Shown here: in pieces, positions 1 to 5,298 of the stretch
Numbering within the stretch: position 1 is the stretch's first letter
Layout: each line of letters begins with the position of its first letter
DNA from: an uncultured Slackia sp.
Lineage (GTDB): Bacteria > Actinomycetota > Coriobacteriia > Coriobacteriales > Eggerthellaceae
Direction: 5' to 3'
NCBI GenBank assembly: GCA_900553775.1
Contig: USEZ01000131.1
Location: 1 to 5,300, forward strand
Length of the DNA: 5,300 nt
Notes under the pieces: generated by a model
Database searches by the model: none
Told to the model about the DNA's origin: nothing
Seen by the model: the letters and a program-made list of their open reading frames with translations, nothing else
Translations under genes and position numbers: made by a program

Positions 1-761
1 TCGCCGCAGCCACCTATATGCGCGGCTGTCGCTGCATCCAGATTCCCACGTCGCTTCTGGCCTGCGTCGATTCGTCGGTCGGCGGCAAGACGGCGGTCGA
101 TCTGCCGCAGGGCAAAAACCTCGTCGGCGCGTTCTTCCAGCCGTCGGCGGTGCTCATCGACACCTCGACGCTCTCGACGCTTCCCGGGCATTTCTTCACC
201 GACGGATGCGCCGAGGTGGTCAAATACGGCATCATCGCCGATGCCGACCTGTTCTCGCTGCTTGAGATGCCTTTGGCGCCGGGCGACGAGCGCCTGCCCG
301 AAGTGATCGCGCGATGCGTGGAGATCAAACGCGACATCGTACAGGCCGACGAGCATGAGCACGGGCTTCGCCAGACGCTCAATTTCGGCCACACGATCGG
401 CCATGCGATCGAGAAGGAGTCGGCGTTTCGCATCACGCACGGTTTCGCCGTCGCCGCGGGCATGGCGCTTATGGCCGATGCCTGTGCCGTGCGGGGCCTG
501 TGTCCGCGTATCGACGCGAAGCGCGTCAAGGCGGTCTTGCGAGCGTACGGCCTGCCTGTGGAAACGGAATTTCGCGCGCCGCGGCTTTTCGAATCGTCGC
601 TGGCCGACAAGAAGCGCAGCGGTTCGGTGATGAACGCGGTGCTCATGCATTCGATCGGCTCGGTCGAGCCGACGGCGATGGATTTGGACGATTTCGCACG
701 CCTGGTGGAAGAGGCGTGCGCGGGCGGACGTGCCGGCGACGAGCCGCACGCCGCGCAATGA
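1..761 (+). CDS. aroB: 3-dehydroquinate synthase, 3' part (5' end outside window)
   Basis: This enzyme cyclises DAHP to 3-dehydroquinate, step 2 of the cytosolic shikimate pathway, using NAD+ and a divalent metal. The reading frame is open from base 3 and enters from outside the window. About the first 110-120 residues, most of the NAD-binding Rossmann half, are therefore missing; the Met codon at 18 is internal. Counting from that Met, the family blocks are VDSSVGGKT (residues 18-25), PQGKNLVGAF (30-39), AEVVKYG (65-71), HGLRQTLNFGHTIGHA (115-130) and HGFAVAAGM (141-149). The expected metal ligands are present: Glu66, His125 and His141. The catalytic-site Lys24, Asn34, Lys69, Lys104, Arg118, Asn122 and His129 are also there, as is a C-terminal DKK at 197-199. 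The common HGEAVA reads HGFAVA here, a tolerated position. The stop lies 16 bp before aroC, which indicates co-transcription. The identity is essentially certain. Confidence 0.97.
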   Translation, partial: AAATYMRGCRCIQIPTSLLACVDSSVGGKTAVDLPQGKNLVGAFFQPSAVLIDTSTLSTLPGHFFTDGCAEVVKYGIIADADLFSLLEMPLAPGDERLPEVIARCVEIKRDIVQADEHEHGLRQTLNFGHTIGHAIEKESAFRITHGFAVAAGMALMADACAVRGLCPRIDAKRVKAVLRAYGLPVETEFRAPRLFESSLADKKRSGSVMNAVLMHSIGSVEPTAMDLDDFARLVEEACAGGRAGDEPHAAQ

Positions 762-766
762 AAGGG

Positions 767-772
767 GGAGGT
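767..772 (+). promoter_or_regulatory. Ribosome binding site of aroC
   Basis: GGAGGT lies 5 nt before the ATG at 778, within a purine-rich run that starts directly after the aroB stop codon. It is a near-perfect Shine-Dalgarno and decides the aroC start over the in-frame GTG at 730. Confidence 0.85.
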
Positions 773-777
773 GCGCT

Positions 778-1869
778 ATGGCCTCTCGCATCGGCGAGCA
801 TTTCAGCGTATCGATATTCGGCCAAAGCCACTCGACGGCCATCGGATGTGCGATCGAGGGCATTCCCGCGGGAAAGCGCATCGATGAAGGGGAGCTGCAG
901 GCGTTTCTCGCCCGTCGCGCCCCCGGCGGTCTGCCGTGGTCTACGCCGCGCAAGGAGGGCGACGCCGTCGAAATCCTGTGCGGATTGCTCGACGGCGTTT
1001 CCTGCGGCGCGCCGCTCGCCGCGCTGATTCGCAACACCAATACCCGAAGTTCCGATTACGAGGCGTTGCGCCGCACGCCGCGGCCGGGCCATGCCGATTA
1101 CGTGGCCGATGTGAAATTCGGTGGCGCGCAAGACGTCGCGGGCGGCGGACATTTCTCGGGCCGCCTTACGGCTCCGTTGTGCATCGCGGGCGGCATCGCC
1201 AAACAGCTTCTCGCCGAAGAGGGCGTCGTCGTGGGCGCGCACTTGAGCCGCGTCGCGGGCATCGACGATGCCTCATGGCCGCTGCACGGGCTTTCCGCCG
1301 CCGATGCGCTCGCGCCCGGCCGCAAGGCGTTTCCGGTCGTCGACGATGCGGCGGGGGCGGCCATGCGGCAGGCGATCGGCGAGGCGCGCGACCGGGGCGA
1401 CAGCGTGGGCGGCGTGGTGGAATGCGCCGTCGTCGGTTTGCCCGTCGGCATCGGCGAGCCCATGTTCGACGGGCTCGAAAACGCCATCGCGCGCATCGTG
1501 TTCGGCATCCCGGCCGTCAAAGGCGTCGAATTCGGACGCGGTTTCGCCGCGGCCGATATGCATGGCAGCTCCCATAACGACCCCTATCGGGTTCGCGAGG
1601 GCCGCGTGGTTTTCGCGTCGAACAATGCAGGCGGCATCCTGGGCGGCATCTCCACCGGAGAGCCCGTGGTGGTGCGCGCCGCGTTCAAGCCCACGTCTTC
1701 GATCTTCATCGAGCAGGACAGCGTCGATTTGAAGGAGATGAGCGACGCGCGCCTTGCACTCAAGGGGCGCCACGATCCGTGCGTGGCGGTGCGCGCGGTG
1801 CCCGTGATGGAGGCCGTCTGCGCCATCGCCGTCTACGATGCGATGCTGGAAGCGAGGATGGACCGATGA
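778..1869 (+). CDS. aroC: Chorismate synthase
   Basis: AroC converts 5-enolpyruvylshikimate-3-phosphate to chorismate by anti-1,4 elimination of phosphate. It needs reduced FMN and normally acts as a cytosolic tetramer. The 363 residues match the usual family length. The family blocks run in order: FGQSHSTAIG (14-23), RPGHADYV (102-109), GGGHFSGRLTA (122-132), an SNNAGGILGGIS flavin/substrate loop, and GRHDPC with Arg331-His332-Asp333 near the C-terminus. The two catalytic histidines are present as His18 and His105. The first block deviates from the common FGESHG: Glu is Gln16 and Gly is Ser19. The start at 778 is chosen because GGAGGT (767-772) lies 5 nt upstream and the protein then begins as the family does. 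The in-frame GTG at 730 would lie inside aroB and add an unrelated tail. The stop overlaps the pheA start as ATGA, which suggests translational coupling. Confidence 0.97.
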   Translation: MASRIGEHFSVSIFGQSHSTAIGCAIEGIPAGKRIDEGELQAFLARRAPGGLPWSTPRKEGDAVEILCGLLDGVSCGAPLAALIRNTNTRSSDYEALRRTPRPGHADYVADVKFGGAQDVAGGGHFSGRLTAPLCIAGGIAKQLLAEEGVVVGAHLSRVAGIDDASWPLHGLSAADALAPGRKAFPVVDDAAGAAMRQAIGEARDRGDSVGGVVECAVVGLPVGIGEPMFDGLENAIARIVFGIPAVKGVEFGRGFAAADMHGSSHNDPYRVREGRVVFASNNAGGILGGISTGEPVVVRAAFKPTSSIFIEQDSVDLKEMSDARLALKGRHDPCVAVRAVPVMEAVCAIAVYDAMLEARMDR

Positions 1870-3071
1870 GCTGCGCCGTATCACGCCCGATTCCTTCTGC
1901 GTCCGTCGGCGGGCAGGCTGCGGAAGAGCCGATCGATCTGGCCGCGTCGCGGGCGAGGATCGACGACATCGACGCCGAGATGGTGGCGCTGTTCGAGCGC
2001 CGCATGCGCATCGCGGCCGATGTGGCCGCCTATAAGCGCGCGACGGGGAAGGCTGTGCTCGACCGCGAGCGCGAGGCCGCCAAGATCGAGGCGGTCACGC
2101 AGGCGGCATCCGACGACTTCAAGCCGTTCATGGCTCCGCTGTTCGGCTTCATCATGGAGATGAGCCGCGCCTATCAGCACCGCCTGCTCGACGGCGATGC
2201 CGATTTTTCTGCGGCAACCGGCTCCATCGAGGCGGTGTCGGCGCTTCCCGCCGGACCGCGCACGGCGTGCCAGGGCGTGCCGGGGGCCTATTCTCACGCC
2301 GCGGCCCGGGAGTTCTTCCCCGAAGGCGACGTGTCGTTTTTCGACAGCTGGGCCGCCGTGTGCGACGAAGTGGGCTCCGGCGACGCCGATTTCGGCGTGC
2401 TGCCGCTGGAAAATTCCACGGCGGGAACGGTGAACCGCGTATACGACCTGCTCGCGAAAAGCGGGCTGTTCATCGTCTCGTCGTTGACGCTTCGGATCGA
2501 ACATGCGCTGCTGGCCAAGAAGGGCTGCACGATCGACGGCGTGCGCGAGGTGGTTTCCCACGAACAGGCCTTGCGGCAGTGCGAGGGCTTCCTTGCAGGC
2601 CTGCCCGGGGTGCGTGCCGCATCGCGCGAGAATACGGCGGCCGCCGCGCTCGAGGTGGCAAAAAGCCCGCGTGCCGACATCGCGGCGATCGCTTCGCCTG
2701 CGTGCGCCGACATCTACGGGCTTTCCGCGATCGCGAATGCCATTCAAGACGAATCGGACAACTACACGCGATTCGTGTGCGTGGCGCGCACGCCTTTGGT
2801 CGTCGAAGACGCCGACCGCAGCTCGTTTTGCCTCGTGCTTTCGCATGAGCCGGGGTCTTTGCATCGCGTGCTCGCGCGCATCGCCGCGCTCGGCGCGAAC
2901 CTGCTCAAGCTGGAAAGCCGTCCTATCCCGGGAAGCAGGTTCGAGTTCATGTTCTATGTCGACATCGCCTGCGCGCCGGGCGACGGCGTTTTCTCCGACG
3001 TGGTATCGCAGGTGTCGCCTTTGTGCGAACGCTTCCTTTACCTGGGAAGCTACCGAGAGCATTCATGTTGA
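1866..3071 (+). CDS. pheA: Bifunctional chorismate mutase / prephenate dehydratase (P-protein)
   Basis: This cytosolic protein of 401 residues rearranges chorismate to prephenate and then decarboxylates and dehydrates it to phenylpyruvate, the phenylalanine precursor. Three domains are visible. Residues about 23-108 are an AroQ-fold chorismate mutase, with Arg29, Arg46, Lys57, Asp66, Arg69, Glu70 and Gln104 in the places of the E. coli active-site residues. After an Ala-rich linker, residues about 131-308 are prephenate dehydratase, with GVPGAYSHAAA (137-147), LPLENSTAGTV (179-189) and catalytic NYTRF (Thr301). Residues about 318-397 are an ACT domain with HEPGSLHRVL and the ESRP motif (350-353), which in this family mediates feedback inhibition by phenylalanine. 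The ATG at 1866 overlaps the aroC stop and has GAGGA (1854-1858) 7 nt upstream. About 22 N-terminal residues precede the mutase domain and have no recognised role. All catalytic residues are retained, so both activities are expected. Confidence 0.96.
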   Translation: MSCAVSRPIPSASVGGQAAEEPIDLAASRARIDDIDAEMVALFERRMRIAADVAAYKRATGKAVLDREREAAKIEAVTQAASDDFKPFMAPLFGFIMEMSRAYQHRLLDGDADFSAATGSIEAVSALPAGPRTACQGVPGAYSHAAAREFFPEGDVSFFDSWAAVCDEVGSGDADFGVLPLENSTAGTVNRVYDLLAKSGLFIVSSLTLRIEHALLAKKGCTIDGVREVVSHEQALRQCEGFLAGLPGVRAASRENTAAAALEVAKSPRADIAAIASPACADIYGLSAIANAIQDESDNYTRFVCVARTPLVVEDADRSSFCLVLSHEPGSLHRVLARIAALGANLLKLESRPIPGSRFEFMFYVDIACAPGDGVFSDVVSQVSPLCERFLYLGSYREHSC

Positions 3072-3075
3072 GCCG

Positions 3076-3097
3076 ACGCCGCCTTTTGCGGCGGCGT
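3076..3097 (+). other. Intercistronic GC-rich hairpin between pheA and aroE-aroK
   Basis: ACGCCGCC (3076-3083) and GGCGGCGT (3090-3097) form a perfect 8-bp stem around a TTTTGC loop, starting 5 nt after the pheA stop. Only TTT then C follows the stem, so the uridine tract is too short for a convincing intrinsic terminator. It could be a weak attenuator, an RNA-processing or stability element that sets different levels of the two mRNA halves, or a leaky terminator. It occupies the largest gap inside the operon and is the only clear stem in it. Confidence 0.6.
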
Positions 3098-3121
3098 TTC
3101 GAAGAAAGACGGGAGGACGCC

Positions 3122-4420
3122 ATGTCCGAATCTTGCAAACCGGTATACGGCCTGCTGGGCAGAAAGCTCGGCCACAGCTATTCGCCGAAGATCCATGCGC
3201 TTTTGGGCACGGGCGAATACCGCCTGTTCGAAGTCGAGCCCGAAGACGTGCGCGATTTCGTGCTGAACGGCGATTTCGCGGGCTTGAACGTGACCATTCC
3301 CTACAAAGAGACGGTCATGCCCCTGTGCGACGATTTGTCCGATGCGGCGCGCATCATCGGTTGCGTCAACACCATCGTGCGCCGCGAAGACGGCACGCTG
3401 TACGGCGATAACACCGACTATTACGGCTTTTCCCATATGATCGACTATGCGCACGTCGCGATCGAGGGGAAGAAGGCTCTCGTGCTCGGGGCGGGCGGGG
3501 CGTCGAAGACCGTCTGCGCGGTGCTGACCGACCGCGGCGCCCGCGAGGTGGCGGTGGTTTCGCGCAGCCTGCCCGGCGCTGGGCTCAATACCGTGGAAGA
3601 CCACTACGACGCCGACATCATCGTGAACGCGACGCCGGTGGGGATGTATCCCGGCTGCCCCGACTCCTTGGTCGACCTCGAACCGTTCTGCAGCACGGGG
3701 GAAACGCGCAAGGGCTATCGCGACGGTCTTGCCGCGGTGCTCGACGTGGTGTACAACCCCGCGCGCACGGGCCTGCTTCTTCAAGCGGAGAAATGCCACG
3801 TTCCCTTCGTCAACGGGCTTCCCATGCTGGTGGCCCAGGCCAAGCGTGCAAGCGAGGTGTTCCGGGGCGTGCATATCGACGATGCGGCCCTGCATGCGGT
3901 CATCGAGCGCGTGTCGAGCGATACGGAGAACATCGTTTTGATCGGCATGCCGAGCGGGGGGAAGAGCACCGTCGGGGCGCTGCTCGCCGAAAAGCTCGGC
4001 CGCCCCTTCGTCGACGTCGACGACCATATCTCTGAAGCGGCGGGCAAATCCATCCCCGAGATCTTCTCCGAAGACGGGGAGGCGGCGTTTCGCCGTATCG
4101 AGACCGACGTGACGGGCGATATCTGCAAGGGTTCGGGGTCGGTTATCGCCTGTGGCGGCGGGGTGGTCACGCAGCCGCGCAACTACGACCTGCTGCATCA
4201 GAACGCGACGATCGTGCTGCTGCGCCGTCCGATAGACCTGCTTGTTTCCGACGGGCGGCCCATGAGCATCGCCAAAGGGATGGCGACGATCGAAAAAGAA
4301 CGCCGTCGCCTCTACGAGGCATGGGCCGATATCGCGGTGGACAACGACGGCTCTCCCGAAGAGACGGTATGCCGCATCATGGATGCGCTTGATGCGCGAA
4401 AAGGAGGAATCGGACGATGA
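3122..4420 (+). CDS. aroE-aroK: Fused shikimate dehydrogenase - shikimate kinase
   Basis: One open frame of 432 residues carries two consecutive shikimate-pathway enzymes. Residues about 7-250 are NADP-dependent shikimate dehydrogenase. They include shikimate-binding GHSYSPKIH (17-25), NVTIPYKE with catalytic Lys62, GDNTDYYGF with catalytic Asp99, nucleotide-binding VLGAGGA (121-127), NATPVGMYP (169-177), DVVYNP (208-213) and NGLPMLVAQA (231-240). Residues about 269-422 are shikimate kinase: Walker A GMPSGGKST (275-283), DVD with Asp301, FRRIE with Arg324, CGGG (344-347), lid GRPM with Arg379, and RRRLYEAWAD with Arg394. Every expected catalytic residue is present, so both steps (dehydroshikimate to shikimate to shikimate-3-phosphate) are probably active. 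The dehydrogenase Rossmann half is short after VVSRS, as in some Clostridia. GGGAGG (3111-3116), 5 nt upstream, fixes the ATG at 3122; the upstream in-frame codons overlap pheA. The stop overlaps the aroQ start. Confidence 0.95.
   Translation: MSESCKPVYGLLGRKLGHSYSPKIHALLGTGEYRLFEVEPEDVRDFVLNGDFAGLNVTIPYKETVMPLCDDLSDAARIIGCVNTIVRREDGTLYGDNTDYYGFSHMIDYAHVAIEGKKALVLGAGGASKTVCAVLTDRGAREVAVVSRSLPGAGLNTVEDHYDADIIVNATPVGMYPGCPDSLVDLEPFCSTGETRKGYRDGLAAVLDVVYNPARTGLLLQAEKCHVPFVNGLPMLVAQAKRASEVFRGVHIDDAALHAVIERVSSDTENIVLIGMPSGGKSTVGALLAEKLGRPFVDVDDHISEAAGKSIPEIFSEDGEAAFRRIETDVTGDICKGSGSVIACGGGVVTQPRNYDLLHQNATIVLLRRPIDLLVSDGRPMSIAKGMATIEKERRRLYEAWADIAVDNDGSPEETVCRIMDALDARKGGIGR
4402..4407 (+). promoter_or_regulatory. 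Ribosome binding site of aroQ
   Basis: AGGAGG lies inside the last codons of the shikimate kinase domain, 9 nt before the aroQ ATG at 4417. It supports that start even though it gives AroQ a longer N-terminus than usual. Confidence 0.75.
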
Positions 4421-4923
4421 ACGGGAGTGCCCATGCGGGCCGCGCCGTCGCGTCGAGCGCAGGCGCGGGGCCGAACCTGCTGGTGATAAACGGCCCCAAT
4501 ATCAATCTGCTCGGCCTGCGCGAGCCGGATATCTACGGCGAAGAGAATTACGACGCCCTGCTTTCCCTGGTCGAGCAGACCGCGCGGGAGCACGGGTTTC
4601 GCGCGACGTGCTATCAAAGCAACCACGAGGGCGACCTGGTGGACGCCATCCAGCAGGCTTTCGGCGTTTACGACGGCATCGTGATCAATCCTGCGGCCTA
4701 CACGCACACGTCGATCGCCATCCTCGACGCGCTCAAGGCGGTGGGCATGCCGTTCGTGGAGGTTCATATCTCCGCGGTGGAAACGCGCGAGGACTTCCGC
4801 CAGGTGTCCTACGTCAGGCAGGCCGCCGTGGCCACGATAACGGGTCGCGGCATCCAGGGGTATCAAGACGCCCTTCTCTTTTTGTGCGATTTCCTTGCGA
4901 AAAGCCAACCTGAGCGGCTATAA
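4417..4923 (+). CDS. aroQ: Type II 3-dehydroquinate dehydratase
   Basis: AroQ removes water from 3-dehydroquinate to give 3-dehydroshikimate, step 3 of the pathway. The type II enzyme is a cytosolic flavodoxin-like fold, normally a dodecamer. The 168 residues contain NGPNINLLGLREPDIYG (25-41) with catalytic Arg35 and Tyr40, QSNHEGDLVDAIQ (67-79), NPAAYTHTSIAI (91-102) with Asn91 and catalytic-site His97, EVHIS (115-119) with substrate-binding His117, and REDFRQVSY (124-132). The usual Asn after HIS is Ala120. The core normally begins a few residues before NGPN, so residues 1-19 are an extra Ala/Gly/Ser-rich tail. No start codon near the core has a comparable ribosome site. The ATG overlaps the aroE-aroK stop as ATGA, implying translational coupling with the enzyme that uses its product. 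The last codons and stop overlap the secG promoter. Confidence 0.96.
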   Translation: MNGSAHAGRAVASSAGAGPNLLVINGPNINLLGLREPDIYGEENYDALLSLVEQTAREHGFRATCYQSNHEGDLVDAIQQAFGVYDGIVINPAAYTHTSIAILDALKAVGMPFVEVHISAVETREDFRQVSYVRQAAVATITGRGIQGYQDALLFLCDFLAKSQPERL

Positions 4924-4924
4924 T
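4895..4924 (+). promoter_or_regulatory. Sigma70-type promoter for secG, overlapping the aroQ stop
   Basis: TTGCGA (4895-4900; 4 of 6 to TTGACA) and a perfect TATAAT (4919-4924) are separated by 18 bp. The -10 box spans the aroQ stop codon (4921-4923). Transcription would begin near 4931, about 40 nt before secG. The surroundings turn AT-rich only here, in an otherwise GC-rich window, which supports a real promoter. It would let secG be expressed independently of the aromatic-acid operon. Confidence 0.75.
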
Positions 4925-4936
4925 TCATGGCTTGTA

Positions 4937-4953
4937 TATTTACCGTGTAAATA
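4937..4953 (+). promoter_or_regulatory. AT-rich palindrome, possible operator or 5'-UTR hairpin of secG
   Basis: TATTTAC (4937-4943) and GTAAATA (4947-4953) are perfect inverted repeats around CGT. The element lies just downstream of the expected transcription start and 5 nt before the Shine-Dalgarno. As DNA this is a classic operator position. As RNA it is a weak 7-bp stem with a tight 3-nt loop close to the ribosome site. I do not recognise it as the box of a known regulator. Confidence 0.45.
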
Positions 4954-4971
4954 ATCGTAAGGAGAAGTGAC

Positions 4972-5226
4972 GTGAATCCGTTGCTCATCGCTGTCCTCGT
5001 CGTCTGGGCCCTGTCGGGCATCGGTCTTATCGTGTTCGTTCTGCTGCACTCCGGCAAAGGAACGGGCGTGTCCGACATGATCGCCAGCTCGCTGTATTCC
5101 ACGCAAACCGGTACCAACATCATCGAGAAGAACCTCGATCGCATCACGATCATCTTCGCCGTGGTGTTCATGCTGTCGCTGCTGGTCCTCATGGTGATCT
5201 ATCCCCAGGGTTCCATAGCGTCCTAA
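4972..5226 (+). CDS. secG: Preprotein translocase subunit SecG
   Basis: SecG is the small accessory subunit of the SecYEG channel in the cytoplasmic membrane and assists SecA-driven protein export. The 84-residue product has the family layout. A first membrane helix (about residues 3-25, LLIAVLVVWALSGIGLIVFV) leads into the conserved cytosolic loop LLHSGKGTGVSDMI (24-37), corresponding to the usual LLQ-KGGG-LS block. A polar stretch follows, then a second helix (about 57-77) and a short tail. The GTG start at 4972 is fixed by AAGGAG (4959-4964), 7 nt upstream; the nearby GTG at 4967 meets a stop after one codon. It follows aroQ by 48 bp but has its own promoter and no functional link to the pathway. 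Being short and hydrophobic, it is identified by topology plus the loop motif, which together are convincing. Confidence 0.92.
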   Translation: MNPLLIAVLVVWALSGIGLIVFVLLHSGKGTGVSDMIASSLYSTQTGTNIIEKNLDRITIIFAVVFMLSLLVLMVIYPQGSIAS

Positions 5227-5244
5227 ACTTTTTGGAATTTCTTC

Positions 5245-5273
5245 TTGCGTTTTCGACACGCTTCGGAGAAAAT
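5245..5273 (+). promoter_or_regulatory. Weak candidate promoter downstream of secG
   Basis: TTGCGT (5245-5250; 4 of 6 to TTGACA) is followed after 17 bp by GAAAAT (5268-5273; 4 of 6 to TATAAT). The -35 closely resembles the TTGCGA of the secG promoter. The gene it would serve lies outside the window, and the match is modest. Confidence 0.25.
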
Positions 5274-5298
5274 ACTTTCTCGCAGCCGATGAGGCTGC
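5266..5298 (+). other. Two adjacent hairpins after secG, possibly part of a terminator or leader
   Basis: GAGAAA (5266-5271) pairs with TTTCTC (5276-5281) around ATAC. Immediately afterwards GCAGCC (5282-5287) pairs with GGCTGC (5293-5298) around GATGA. The second stem would be an intrinsic terminator of secG if a run of T follows, but the window ends 2 bases later. No gene or tRNA is visible in 5227-5300. Confidence 0.35.

Noticed and set aside
758..761. ATGA at the aroB stop as a possible aroC start
   Set aside because: This ATG is in a different frame from chorismate synthase and leads to an Arg-rich nonsense translation. The true start at 778 has its own Shine-Dalgarno.
1881..3062. A 393-residue open frame on the - strand opposite pheA
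   Set aside because: It is antisense to an unmistakable three-domain enzyme, has a low-complexity Arg/His/Ala-rich translation and no recognisable motif. Long antisense frames are expected in GC-rich coding DNA.
3023..3121. In-frame upstream extension of aroE-aroK
   Set aside because: It overlaps the end of pheA, translates the intercistronic hairpin as an Arg run and resembles no AroE N-terminus. The ATG at 3122 has an ideal ribosome site.
4008..4023. Perfect 16-bp palindrome TCGTCGACGTCGACGA
   Set aside because: It encodes the conserved shikimate kinase Val-Asp-Val-Asp stretch with GTC and GAC codons, which are mutually reverse-complementary. The symmetry follows from codon choice.
3050..4198. 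A 382-residue open frame on the - strand opposite aroE-aroK
   Set aside because: It is the antisense shadow of a gene with complete catalytic motifs, and its Arg/His/Asp-rich translation looks like no known family.
5227..5265. Terminator directly after the secG stop (CTTTTT at 5229-5234)
   Set aside because: The T run is not preceded by a GC-rich stem, so it does not qualify as an intrinsic terminator.
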